From contig JAABRM010000058.1 in NCBI GenBank assembly GCA_011390955.1, positions 1 to 45,567 on the forward strand: a stretch of 45,567 nucleotides of DNA. Reading direction: 5' to 3'. Every line of letters begins with the position of its first letter. The first letter of the stretch is position 1. Of this stretch, positions 33,766 to 42,030 are shown one piece after another. This DNA comes from Oscillatoriales cyanobacterium (GTDB taxonomy: Bacteria > Cyanobacteriota > Cyanobacteriia > Cyanobacteriales > Laspinemataceae). The notes beneath the pieces were generated by a model. It did not search any database and was not told the DNA's origin. It saw only the letters and a program-made list of their open reading frames with translations. The translations under genes were made by a program, and so were the position numbers.

Positions 33766-34075
33766 GTTTTTAGTTGGTTGTTGTTTGTTGTTGGTTGTTG
33801 GTTGTTGGTTGTTTGTCCCTGGTTTCTAGTGGTTCGTCTTATAACCAAAGAATCCCTACCCAACAACGAACAACGAACAACCAACAACAGGGAGCAGAGG
33901 AGCCGCCAATCGAGCAGAGGAGCGGGGGAGCGGGGGAGCGGGGGAGCGGGGGAGCGGGGGAGCAGAGGAGCAAACAACAAATAACAACCAACAACCAACA
34001 AACAACCAAGAACAACCAACAACCAACAACGAACAACCAACAACAAACAACCAATAACCAATAACCAATAACCGA
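33766..34075. repeat. Large STRR cluster between tRNA-Leu and rpmF
   Basis: TTGTTGG-type units (33773-33812) are followed by ATAACCAAAGAATCCCTACCC (the junction sequence seen at 18290 and 27367, here inverted). CCAACAA-type units, a GCGGGGGA 8-mer array (about 33890-33970), and another CCAACAA array to about 34075 follow. Arrays in both orientations could form a very long stem. All long frames here are translated repeat. Confidence 0.85.
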
Positions 34076-34178
34076 TAAAATAATCTACCGGACTTTTAAT
34101 CCGTTATCGAAAAAATAGGTTACAATGATAAGTTGCTGTCTAACGGCAGTATGTTAATTATTCATTCCCAACACGCCA

Positions 34179-34361
34179 ATGGCTGTCCCAAAGAAGAAAA
34201 CGTCCAAAACCAAACGCGACCAACGCAAAGCCCACTGGAAGAGAAAAGCAACTATCGAAGCTGAAAAAGCACTGTCTATTGGTAAATCTATTTTAACTGG
34301 ACAGGCCAAGGGCTTTGTTTATCCTCCAAGTGAAGAACAAGACGAAGATACCGAAGAGTAG
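34179..34361 (+). CDS. rpmF: 50S ribosomal protein L32
   Basis: Ribosomal protein of 60 residues starting [23 protein letters not shown], the typical bL32 N-terminus. It lacks the four zinc-ligand cysteines of some bL32 proteins. A TACAAT box at about 34121 may be its -10. A strong terminator follows at 34386-34417. In many bacteria rpmF lies with plsX/fabH, but not here. Confidence 0.96.
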   Translation: MAVPKKKTSKTKRDQRKAHWKRKATIEAEKALSIGKSILTGQAKGFVYPPSEEQDEDTEE

Positions 34362-34385
34362 ATCCCAGTTATTATTGGGTTTGGC

Positions 34386-34417
34386 AAAACAGGGCATCGG
34401 TTTGCCCTGTTTTTTTA
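34386..34417 (+). terminator. Rho-independent terminator of rpmF (bidirectional)
   Basis: The hairpin AAAACAGGGCA-TCGGTT-TGCCCTGTTTTTT has A and T flanks on both sides, so it can serve both rpmF on the plus strand and queA on the minus strand, which converge here. Confidence 0.85.
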
Positions 34418-34421
34418 GTTT

Positions 34422-35555
34422 TTAGCCGTGGGCTTTAGCTGTGGGCAATATCAGCATGGCATCCCCAAAGGAATAAAAACGATACTGGTGTGCGATCGCT
34501 TCTTGATATAAGTCCAACAAACGCTGGCGCCCTACCATTGCGCTAACCAGCATCAACAAACTGGATTTAGGCAAATGAAAATTCGTAATCAAGCCATCCA
34601 CTACCCGCCACCGATAACCCGGATAAATAAATAAATCCGTCTTGCCACAAAACGGTTGTAACTCTCCTCTCGTGGCGGCCCCTTCCAGCGATCGCACCGC
34701 CGTCGTCCCCACCGCAATAACTCGTCCCCCTTGCGCCTTAGTTTCCCGAATTTTGGCCACCGTTGACTCTGGCACCAGCGCCCACTCAGAATGCATAAGA
34801 TGTTCCGTCACATTCTCCACTTCCACCGGGCGAAACGTCCCCACGCCCACATTTAAAGTCACAAAAGCTCGTTGGATCCCCTGTTGCTCTAATCGCGTCA
34901 GTAACTCTTCCGTAAAATGAAGCCCAGCAGTGGGGGCCGCCACCGAACCGGGTTGTTCCGCATAAACCGTTTGATATTGAGACGGTAAAGCCGAAGATTT
35001 GGTGATGTAGGGAGGCAAGGGTACATGACCATATATCTGCAAAACTTGCGCCAAAGTTGCGCCGGTTGGGAGAAATAACTCGATAAATCGCCCCCCGGTT
35101 GACGGATCTGTCCCTAGGACTTTAGCCGTAAATGGACTGGGAATTTCTGCACTTTGGAAAGCTTCAGATTGTAAAGCTTCAGATGGTAAAGCTTCTGATG
35201 CTGGCGCAAATTCGATCTCTGCCCCTGCTTTTAAGCGTCTTCCGGGTTTAACCAATGCTAACCAAATATTCGGCTGGGATTCTTCCAACAACAAGACCTC
35301 AACCGGGGCGCCCGTGGATTTGCGCCCGTATAGACGCGCTTGAATCACGCGAGTATTATTTAAAACCAGCAAATCCCCTGGTTGGAGCAATTCCGGTAAC
35401 TCGCGGAAAATATGGTGACTATGTTCTGTGGGATTTTTCACCACCAATAAGCGAGACGTATCTCTCGGCACTACTGGATTCTGAGCAATTCTCTCCTCTG
35501 GGAGTTCATAGTCATAAGCGTGTAAGGTTTGGTCAAAATTTTGACTATCAGTCAT
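34422..35555 (-). CDS. queA: S-adenosylmethionine:tRNA ribosyltransferase-isomerase
   Basis: Transfers and rearranges the ribosyl group of SAM onto preQ1 in tRNA to give epoxyqueuosine, at tRNAs with GUN anticodons. The 377-residue protein has [76 protein letters not shown] and [18 protein letters not shown], all conserved. Residues about 119-135 are a tandem [15 protein letters not shown] repeat encoded by 15-bp DNA units at 35158-35202. This lengthens a surface loop relative to typical QueA. Confidence 0.95.
   Translation of the reverse strand: MTDSQNFDQTLHAYDYELPEERIAQNPVVPRDTSRLLVVKNPTEHSHHIFRELPELLQPGDLLVLNNTRVIQARLYGRKSTGAPVEVLLLEESQPNIWLALVKPGRRLKAGAEIEFAPASEALPSEALQSEAFQSAEIPSPFTAKVLGTDPSTGGRFIELFLPTGATLAQVLQIYGHVPLPPYITKSSALPSQYQTVYAEQPGSVAAPTAGLHFTEELLTRLEQQGIQRAFVTLNVGVGTFRPVEVENVTEHLMHSEWALVPESTVAKIRETKAQGGRVIAVGTTAVRSLEGAATRGELQPFCGKTDLFIYPGYRWRVVDGLITNFHLPKSSLLMLVSAMVGRQRLLDLYQEAIAHQYRFYSFGDAMLILPTAKAHG
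35158..35202. repeat. 15-bp tandem repeat within queA
   Basis: Three in-frame units on the plus strand: AAAGCTTCAGATTGT (35158-35172), AAAGCTTCAGATGGT (35173-35187) and AAAGCTTCTGATGCT (35188-35202). They encode a five-residue repeat on the minus strand. Confidence 0.85.
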
Positions 35556-36028
35556 TCTCAGTCCTCATTGCCCGATCGTTAAAAATGAAAGATTAAAATT
35601 TGGTAAGTCATACTGTTCAAGCATTTATCTTAAAACTAATTAGCAATTTAAATATATAAAGGCTTAAAAATGAGGGAATATTAAAAAAATATAAAGTTTT
35701 AATAAAATATTGGGCAGGGGGGTGAATTTCCCAGCCCGGAAAAAAGTCAGAATCACCGTAGAAGCGATCGCTTGGATGGCTTTGTGGTCAGCCAAACTAG
35801 AAGATTTCCCAGGGATCGGTCCACGAGATAAAAATAACCAGGCGAAGTCTCGTTCCCAGGCTGGAGCCTGGGAACGAGGGCGGGTAGGGGGGGAAATTTG
35901 GGTAAATTCCCCCAGATGATAGTAGGGATAATCCCGATGATCGCGGGGTCAAAAAATTAAGAAAATATTAATTGTAGCGTTGTCTTTGCCATGAGCAATG
36001 TTGCATCCGCAGCGCTACGCGAACGAAT
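35556..36028. other. Gap with a perfect CTCGTTCCCAGGCT palindrome
   Basis: AT-rich from 35620 to 35710. At 35849-35878 CTCGTTCCCAGGCT and AGCCTGGGAACGAG are exact inverses around GG, a common cyanobacterial dispersed palindrome. A 69-codon frame at 35710-35919 runs through the palindrome and is not supported as a gene. Confidence 0.6.
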
Positions 36029-36418
36029 ATGGAATACATTTATTTCTTCCCCAATGGCAGTCTCTCCATTCGAGTAGTTGAATATCTCCGCAGTGCCATA
36101 CACCTGCCAGTTGCCTTTGTGACAGTGATTCATCTAATTGACGGTTGGATTGTGCGAATTAAAATGAACCGTTGCCTGGATCCGCAGCCAGCAGGGGACT
36201 TTCTCGCGGTAATGAATGAGTTGGGATTTCCCTATCAACCAGGGATCCGTTTGCAAATGGCACTCTGGAGTTTGGAAACGGGACAGTCACCGATTGATGT
36301 GATGCGTCGGTATCAGGTGACGATCGTCTCTCACGGAGGTGCTGATGTTCAAGAAATCGAGCAATTTCGCGAACAATTTGTCAAGGGTTTGGGATATTGC
36401 CCAGAAACCTTGACTTAA
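36029..36418 (+). CDS. Conserved hypothetical protein (129 aa)
   Basis: I do not recognise a family with a known role. The sequence starts MEYIYFFPNGSLSIRVVEYLRSAIHLP and continues DGWIVRIKMNRCLDPQPAGDFLAVMNELGFPYQP. The composition is normal, with no membrane segment and no signal peptide. The C-terminal part (TGQSPIDVMRRYQVTIVSHG) is predicted alpha/beta. Its independence from repeats, its codon use and its good ATG support it as a real gene. It lies convergent with yraN. Confidence 0.6.
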   Translation: MEYIYFFPNGSLSIRVVEYLRSAIHLPVAFVTVIHLIDGWIVRIKMNRCLDPQPAGDFLAVMNELGFPYQPGIRLQMALWSLETGQSPIDVMRRYQVTIVSHGGADVQEIEQFREQFVKGLGYCPETLT

Positions 36419-36471
36419 TTAGGGTTAATTCGGGTTAATTATTTTTAACTGTTATGCAACCCCTGAATCAA

Positions 36472-37101
36472 CTACCGGATTTCAGAGTCGAAAGCGCCAG
36501 CAATATACTGGCGTAAGGTGAGTTGATATTCGCCCAGGGAATTTTTGATGAATATAGGTTGTCCCAATGTAATTGGAGGTGAAAAGCTGGTTGCCCATAT
36601 TGTTTCTTCGGCTGCCGTTCGCATTAGCGTGTCGGAGGCAATTCGCCTCGGATACTTCTGATAACTAACTAAAGCTACATCAAATTGGCAGGGACAATTA
36701 CTCAAATCCGGGCGATCGCTCAAAAATATCTCAGCAGTTTGTAAAAGTTTGGCTTGCTTTTGCGGGGGAATACTCAACAGTCCTCCGGCATCCAAGCTTT
36801 GATTTTTGCGTGTTTTCACTTCCACAAATGCGATCCGTTGGTAAGGATGCTCAGGTAATTGTCCCCCAGGGATTTCGCCAGCAATAATATCAATTTCACC
36901 CCAACGACAACGCCAACGCCTCGCGATAATTGCCCAGCCACGATCCTGTAACCATCGGGCGACTAAATTTTCTCCCAAAATGCCGATAGTTGATTTTTCC
37001 TGGGATTTTTGCGGGTGAGAATCCGGTGATGGTAGTGGCATTTTCGGTGAATTAACTCTTAAAGAGGCGATCGCTGGTAGGATCACCATAGAACCAATCA
37101 T
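36472..37101 (-). CDS. YraN/UPF0102 family nuclease-fold protein
   Basis: Protein of up to 209 residues. The core is LGENLVARWLQDRGWAIIARRW, WGEIDIIAGE and IAFVEVKTRKNQ, the restriction-endonuclease-like pattern with acidic (E, D) and ExK residues of UPF0102. Family members are putative nucleases linked to DNA processing, with function unproven. The N-terminus is long: starts at 37101 or 37089 are possible, and ATG 37041 (MPLPSPDSHPQ) would be closer to the usual length. No ribosome site settles this. Confidence 0.82.
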   Translation of the reverse strand: MIGSMVILPAIASLRVNSPKMPLPSPDSHPQKSQEKSTIGILGENLVARWLQDRGWAIIARRWRCRWGEIDIIAGEIPGGQLPEHPYQRIAFVEVKTRKNQSLDAGGLLSIPPQKQAKLLQTAEIFLSDRPDLSNCPCQFDVALVSYQKYPRRIASDTLMRTAAEETIWATSFSPPITLGQPIFIKNSLGEYQLTLRQYIAGAFDSEIR

Positions 37102-37130
37102 AGCGGCGATTAGCCCCTAAGCGCGATAGC

Positions 37131-37200
37131 GGGCAAAGCATTCGCGCTGAAATTTTATTGCAGAATCGTCAAGATTGTTACGCGAATGCTTTGCCCCTAC
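37131..37200. repeat. GGGCAAAGCATTCGCG palindrome element
   Basis: Arms GGGCAAAGCATTCGCG (37131-37146) and CGCGAATGCTTTGCCC (37181-37196) match exactly, and the right arm continues CCTAC. It is close in sequence and length to the element inside the lipoprotein gene at 791-857, so I treat them as one family. Confidence 0.8.
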
Positions 37201-37269
37201 GATCCTGAACCTGGTTTACATTGCCGAAATCGATTGTAGATATTATTTTCTCATCAAACTTGTCATACC

Positions 37270-37794
37270 ATGAGTCACCAGGAAGATATTGCGGAAAAGT
37301 TTATTACCTTAGTATGTGCTGCGGTAGTGTTCATAACTACTTTAGGCGCCCTGACTACCCTCAACTTTGCCATTGCTGTACCCGCGTGGGCGAATGACTA
37401 CAACCAAGAACAACTGGTTGGGGCTGATTTCTCTGGCCAAGATTTAAAAGACTCTTCCTTTACCAGAGCAAATCTGCGGATTGCCAATTTCAGTAACGCC
37501 GATTTGCGCGGGGTCAGCTTTTTTTCCGCCAACTTGGAAGATGCGAACTTGGAAGGGGCTAACCTGAGCCAAGCCACTTTAGATAAAGCTCGATTCATGG
37601 GCGCCAATTTAACTAATGCGATTTTAGAAGGCGCTTATGCCTTTAATACTGGCTTTAGAGGCGCGATCGTCGATGGTGCCGATTTTACTGATGTATTTAT
37701 GCGCGATGATGCCCATGAAGTGCTGTGTGGTTTGGCGAAAGGCACCAACCCCGTGACGGGTCGCAATACTCGCGATACTCTATTTTGTGATTAA
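37270..37794 (+). CDS. Exported pentapeptide-repeat protein (thylakoid-lumen type)
   Basis: Protein of 174 residues. An N-terminal signal with a hydrophobic core ends at an AWA-ND cleavage site near residue 41, so the mature protein should be in the thylakoid lumen or periplasm. Pentapeptide repeats (A(D/N)FXX/ANLXX) cover about 48-145. The C-terminal region CGLAKGTNPVTGRNTRDTLFC has two cysteines suited to a disulfide, a pattern seen in cyanobacterial lumenal pentapeptide proteins such as relatives of plant TL17-type proteins. Function is unknown. Confidence 0.85.
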   Translation: MSHQEDIAEKFITLVCAAVVFITTLGALTTLNFAIAVPAWANDYNQEQLVGADFSGQDLKDSSFTRANLRIANFSNADLRGVSFFSANLEDANLEGANLSQATLDKARFMGANLTNAILEGAYAFNTGFRGAIVDGADFTDVFMRDDAHEVLCGLAKGTNPVTGRNTRDTLFCD

Positions 37795-38077
37795 GGTTAT
37801 CGGTTATTTACGGATTTGCGGGCGAATGCCATTCGCCCCTACATTTAAAGAGGTGGCGGGGCAAAAGCCCCCCACCTCTTCTGATTTGCTACATTCTAGA
37901 TATTGTCAGATTTATATTTTAGGGTGGGCATCCAAACTGAGGAAAGAGGAAATAGGAAAGAGGAAATAGGAAAATCCTCTCTTCTATGCCTCTCTCTTCT
38001 AGGCATCTCTTTTCTCTTTTCTCTTTCCTCTTTCCTCTGATATGGTCTGCATTTATTTCTGCCCACCTAATTATTTA
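37795..38077. repeat. Palindromes and repeats after the pentapeptide gene
   Basis: GGGCGAATG (37820-37828) and CATTCGCCC (37830-37838) form a tight palindrome followed by CTAC, related to the elements at 37131 and 38927. A strong hairpin AGGTGG-GGGGC-AAAA-GCCCCCCACCT (about 37850-37878) may terminate the upstream gene. A TTTCCTC/TTTTCTC-type simple repeat and a half copy of the MITE family A end (GCATTTATTTCTGCCCACCT, 38049-38068) follow. Confidence 0.7.
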
Positions 38078-38196
38078 ATACCAAATCCGGTTGTTAAAAC
38101 CCGTCGATCGGGTCATCTGTCATTCCCGCGAATGCGGTAATCCACAAGTGTTTTAGGTTACGATCGTAGTCATTATATGACAACCGTATTTGGTAT
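38078..38196. mobile_element. MITE-like element, family C
   Basis: Terminal inverted repeats ATACCAAATCCGGTTGTTA (38078-38096) and TGACAACCGTATTTGGTAT (38178-38196) match at 17 of 19 positions. The 119-bp element contains a further CATTCCCGCGAATGCG segment. It abuts family A sequences on both sides, so elements have probably inserted next to or into each other. Confidence 0.65.
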
Positions 38197-38204
38197 AAAT
38201 CAGC

Positions 38205-38333
38205 TAAGTAGGTGAACATAATTAATTGCACTTTTCGTTCCCCACCGTAAATCCTTGGATTCCCGCCTTCGCGGGAATGACAGTTTTTCTCCCGATCTGG
38301 TCTGTCGTGCATTTATTTCTGTCCACCTACTTA
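38205..38333. mobile_element. MITE-like element, family A, copy 3
   Basis: 129 bp with left end TAAGTAGGTGAACATAATTA and right end the complement of TAAGTAGGTGGACAGAAATA. The internal hairpin is GATTCCCGCCTTCGCGGGAATGA. It has the same layout as the copy at 14414-14541. It ends 15 bp before the dnaG stop. Confidence 0.85.
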
Positions 38334-38348
38334 ATTACCAGCAAAAAA

Positions 38349-40493
38349 TTATCGATAATAATAATGCCAATTTAATTTTTCATCTAATTCCTTAATTCGC
38401 TCTTTTGCTTGATATAATTGCTCACCATACTGCTGCCATTTTTCCGGATCGGTCGTTGCATTCGTCTCTTGCCATAGCTTCAAATAATATCGAGAAAGTT
38501 CTTCACAGTTAGCTCTTTCCATTGATGATGCCGCATCTTGAATTAATTCTTCCACTCTAAAAATATCTTTCTCGGTATATTCGTCTAAATGAAATAATGG
38601 CGAAATTTTGCCATAAAAATCTGGATAATTGATTAAATAGTCGTGCAATTTTGATATTAATTTTTCTGCTGTATCGATTGGATATTCCCGCCGAATATCT
38701 ATTTCTTTTTTGGCACTTTCTACTTGAGCCCTTTCTACTTGGGCAATATGCTGCCATAAGAATCGGTGATGAGATAAAGTAAAATCTAAATTTCTCTCTT
38801 CTAAAGTATCAATAATAATTGACCGATATTCGGGACAATGTAAGTAAAGACGTAGCAATCTAGCCTCCGCTTGTTCTAGCAGAGTATTAGGGTAAATATT
38901 GGTTAAGGCTATTGGGGACTTTGCCGGTAGGGGCGAAAGGCTGTTCGCCCCTACTGAGTACACAACGCTGGTATTCTCTCTGGTATCGTCGCTAATCTCA
39001 TAACTGGGTTCTTCTGATAATTCTTCCGGCATTCGTGCCGATTCTCGAATTGAATCTGCCCTTAGCGGTTGCTGATTTTCCCTGCTTTCTGGCCTTGATT
39101 TTTCGCTACTATTCTTGGCACTTAAATCGCTCTTTTTTTGCGGTCGGTTAAGTTGTTTGAGGATATCTTGAGCCAGAATTGGGATGAGACGAGTATTCCC
39201 TTGGCTGAGGCGTTCGGCGCAATAATTCACATAATAAATCCGGGTGTCGTTCTGATGCAATTGAGTCAATAATTGCAATAGTTCTCTATAGGCTTGCTGA
39301 TATTCATCCGCAGCTTGGAGATTTTTCCCTTTTAAAATTTGTTCAATTTGCCAGTTAAGCCATAACGGGGCATCTAATAAAAGTTGCTGATAGGGTTCGG
39401 GAGAACCACTGGTTTTGAGAAATTCATCGGCGTCTTTGCCATCAGGAATGGTGAGAATTCTTAACTGGATTTCTCCAGAATAAGCCAAATTCGCAATTTC
39501 CCCGATCGCCCGTTCTGCGGCCTTAATTCCCGCTACATCAGCATCAAAGTTTAGGACAATTTGTTTAGATTCGGTATAGCGTAACAGTTGGCGCACTTGG
39601 TGGAGACTGAGGGCAGTTCCCAGGGAAGCCACCACATTAGTAATTCCGGCAGCATGAAGGGCGATCGCATCAAAATATCCTTCCACCACCACCGCTTGGT
39701 CTGCTTTGCCAATCGCAGTTTTGGCTTTATCCAGGGCAAACAGAGTTTTGCCTTTATCAAATAACTGAGTTTCTGGAGAATTGAGATATTTGGGCTGGTC
39801 ATCTCCCAAGGTTCTACCCCCAAAACCGATCGCCCGTCCTTGAACATCATGGATCGGAATCATCAGGCGATCGCGAAATTGGTCATAATAACCGCCCCCA
39901 GACTTCCGGGGCTTAATCAACCCCGCTTGTTCCACCAACTCCGTCGGATAGCGTTTTTGCTGCACCAAATAACTGTAAAGGGTTTCCCAAGTCGGTGGGG
40001 CATAACCCAACTGGAACTGCTGAATCGTATTTTCCCCTAATTGACGCTTAGATTTGAGATAATCTAAAGCCTGACTGCCTTGGGGTTGACGTAAAGTATG
40101 CTGATAAAAACTAGCCGCGATCGCCAAAATTTCATACAACTGTTCCCGCATGGAAAGTTGGCGCTGAAATTCTTGCCGTTCCTCTGGTTCCAGAGTCTTA
40201 ATTGGCACTTGGTAGCGTTTCGCCAAATCCAACACCACCTCAGCAAAAGAATGCTTGCCAATTTCCATCAAAAACTTAATCGCATTCCCCCCAGCCCCAC
40301 AACCAAAGCAATAATACATTTGCTTACTAGGGCTGACCGTAAAACTGGGGGTTTTTTCCTCATGGAATGGACACAAACCCAAAAAGTCTTTCCCCCGTTT
40401 TTTCAGCACCACATATTCGGACACCACATCATAAATGTCAGCCCGTTCTTTAACTTCTTCAATAGTTTCTTGATGCAGTCGCGGAATATTCAT
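38349..40493 (-). CDS. dnaG: DNA primase
   Basis: Synthesises RNA primers at the replication fork. The 714-residue protein has an N-terminal CHC2 zinc finger (CPFHEEKTPSFTVSPSK then CFGCGAGG), the RNAP basic domain, a TOPRIM domain with VEGYFDAIALH and NFDADVAGIKAA, and a C-terminal helicase-interaction region. The frame extends to 40571, but the extra part is translated tandem repeat (RLERLERLERF), so I start at ATG 40493 (MNIPRLHQETIEEV). The linker before the C-terminal domain contains an in-frame palindromic repeat (38927-38954). Confidence 0.95.
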   Translation of the reverse strand: MNIPRLHQETIEEVKERADIYDVVSEYVVLKKRGKDFLGLCPFHEEKTPSFTVSPSKQMYYCFGCGAGGNAIKFLMEIGKHSFAEVVLDLAKRYQVPIKTLEPEERQEFQRQLSMREQLYEILAIAASFYQHTLRQPQGSQALDYLKSKRQLGENTIQQFQLGYAPPTWETLYSYLVQQKRYPTELVEQAGLIKPRKSGGGYYDQFRDRLMIPIHDVQGRAIGFGGRTLGDDQPKYLNSPETQLFDKGKTLFALDKAKTAIGKADQAVVVEGYFDAIALHAAGITNVVASLGTALSLHQVRQLLRYTESKQIVLNFDADVAGIKAAERAIGEIANLAYSGEIQLRILTIPDGKDADEFLKTSGSPEPYQQLLLDAPLWLNWQIEQILKGKNLQAADEYQQAYRELLQLLTQLHQNDTRIYYVNYCAERLSQGNTRLIPILAQDILKQLNRPQKKSDLSAKNSSEKSRPESRENQQPLRADSIRESARMPEELSEEPSYEISDDTRENTSVVYSVGANSLSPLPAKSPIALTNIYPNTLLEQAEARLLRLYLHCPEYRSIIIDTLEERNLDFTLSHHRFLWQHIAQVERAQVESAKKEIDIRREYPIDTAEKLISKLHDYLINYPDFYGKISPLFHLDEYTEKDIFRVEELIQDAASSMERANCEELSRYYLKLWQETNATTDPEKWQQYGEQLYQAKERIKELDEKLNWHYYYR
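38927..38954. repeat. GTAGGGGCGAA palindrome inside dnaG
   Basis: GTAGGGGCGAA (38927-38937) and TTCGCCCCTAC (38944-38954) are exact inverses around a 6-bp loop. The dnaG frame reads through it as VGANSLSPLP in a linker between folded domains. It is the core of the palindrome family also seen at 791-857, 37131-37200 and 37820-37842. Confidence 0.8.
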
Positions 40494-40572
40494 CCCTATT
40501 TCTCTTGCTCTAAACCTTTCTAACCTTTCTAACCTTTCTAACCTTTGTGTCCTTTGTGTCTTTGTGGTCAAA
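40494..40572. repeat. Tandem repeats directly upstream of dnaG
   Basis: AACCTTTCT 9-mers (about 40511-40545) run into TTTGTGTCCTTTGTGTCTTT (40545-40566). The latter string recurs at 14617-14640 and 17237-17263, with a variant at about 15188-15216. It fills the whole gap to the DUF1517 gene stop, so dnaG has no obvious conventional leader. Confidence 0.8.
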
Positions 40573-40574
40573 AC

Positions 40575-41978
40575 TCAAAGTTGCAGCATATCCGCATAAC
40601 CAGTTAATAGCCGATCGTAAGACAAACTATCGGTTGCCTCTTGGGGAGTCCACAGTAACTCTACCACCAACAAATAATCCTGGGTAATTGCGGCAACCCG
40701 TTGTAAAGCTTGTTGTAATTCTTCCGTTGAATGAATCGAACCAAACAAAGGGCGATCGTCTTCCGTACCAATCAACAAAGTGACCACAATATAAGCCGCT
40801 GGCTCGTTATCATCATCAACAGCTATAGGAGAGCGTTCCCGGACTTTACCTTGGACATTGCTAAAAGTTTCCGCAATAAATTTACTGCGTTCAGTAATAG
40901 ATAATTGTTCAAAAACTTGTCCGGCTTGTTCGCGACTTTTCACCGTTTGAGAACTAGAAAAAGCGTGACTCCAATATTCTGGATGTCGCAATAAAGATAA
41001 AGCCGCTTCTTGCAGAAATTCCACCCGACCTTCAGGAGTTTCTAAGTCAGCATTGTAGCTGAGGTCTGTGAGGTAAGATTGCAGATCGCGAGCATTTGCT
41101 AGTAAAGCAATTTGCAATTTACTCACCGTGACCACATCATTATCTAGCTCATTGGCCGCTCCTGACGGGGAATTCTTTTTGGCCAGAAGATACCAGGCGA
41201 TCGCCACCCCACCGCCCATCACCAAGAAAAATAGCACCCATCCCCAAGGAAACCCGCCAGAAGAAGCATTGCTTGACGCTACTCTGGCAGAATCTGCCAT
41301 AGACTCATTCCCTGACACTGGCTCTGTGGAATTCTCCGGGCTGCTAGAATATCCCGGTGCCACCGATGGCTGTGTCGATGGCTGTGTCACCGATGGCTGT
41401 GTCGCCGATGGCGACGATGGAACAACAGGTGCCGATGGGACAACTGGGACAACAATGATATTAGTTTGGGAACGACTTGGCGCAGGTGCGTAAGTCGTCC
41501 CGGTAGATGGGGTTACAGTTGTAGATGCCGGACTGTTACTGGTATTGTTCGGAGTAACTGGTGCAGGCGCTACTGTCGGTCGATCGAAAGAACCGCCGCG
41601 AGCCCGTCCCCCAGTTTGACCCCTGGATGGTTCAGAAGTCGGACTAGATGTGCTGGATCCAGAGGTTGAACTGGGGCTGGCAGAATCACGGGTACTGCTT
41701 CCAGAGCTACTGCTACCGGAAGAATTAGAACGACTGGGACTGCTACTGCCGGAAGAACGACTGGGACTGCTACTGCCGGAAGAACGACTGGGACTCGAAC
41801 GAGAAGGTCTGCTAAAAGAACCCCCTCGACTTCTGCCCCCACTGCTTCTTCTGGCATAAGCGACGGATGAGTCTGTTGTCAGCCACTCTTTAAAATTGCC
41901 TCTTTGGGGACGAATGCTTACTTCGTTTATTAGTAAGAAGGCTAAAAAAGTGGCGAGGATGAGATTAAATTTACGCAT
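40575..41978 (-). CDS. DUF1517 membrane protein
   Basis: Protein of about 467 residues. A signal-type N-terminus (MRKFNLILATFLAFLLIN) is followed by a long Ser/Pro/Gly-rich low-complexity part (about 45-225), one hydrophobic segment (WVLFFLVMGGGVAIAWYLLA, near 250), and a C-terminal DUF1517 domain (VTVSKLQIALLANARDLQSYL to LLWTPQEATDSLSYDRLL). Similar cyanobacterial and plastid proteins are known; function is unknown. The frame opens upstream to 42047, but ATG 41978 gives the proper signal. The Ser-rich part is encoded by tandem repeats around 41700-41800. It lies 52 bp after trmD on the same strand. Confidence 0.83.
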   Translation of the reverse strand: MRKFNLILATFLAFLLINEVSIRPQRGNFKEWLTTDSSVAYARRSSGGRSRGGSFSRPSRSSPSRSSGSSSPSRSSGSSSPSRSNSSGSSSSGSSTRDSASPSSTSGSSTSSPTSEPSRGQTGGRARGGSFDRPTVAPAPVTPNNTSNSPASTTVTPSTGTTYAPAPSRSQTNIIVVPVVPSAPVVPSSPSATQPSVTQPSTQPSVAPGYSSSPENSTEPVSGNESMADSARVASSNASSGGFPWGWVLFFLVMGGGVAIAWYLLAKKNSPSGAANELDNDVVTVSKLQIALLANARDLQSYLTDLSYNADLETPEGRVEFLQEAALSLLRHPEYWSHAFSSSQTVKSREQAGQVFEQLSITERSKFIAETFSNVQGKVRERSPIAVDDDNEPAAYIVVTLLIGTEDDRPLFGSIHSTEELQQALQRVAAITQDYLLVVELLWTPQEATDSLSYDRLLTGYADMLQL

Positions 41979-42030
41979 GGTTAGCTCAAAACCCAAACGG
42001 GCGCTTTCTATGATCCAGGTATAGCCTATT

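Noticed and set aside
33697-34068. Overlapping frames rich in Asn/Gln/Thr or Val/Cys/Leu
   Set aside because: They are translated TTGTTGG/CCAACAA repeat, and one runs into the tRNA-Leu gene.
35710-35919. 69-codon frame before the 129-aa hypothetical gene
   Set aside because: It reads through a dispersed palindrome (CTCGTTCCCAGGCT) and has no ribosome site or domain.
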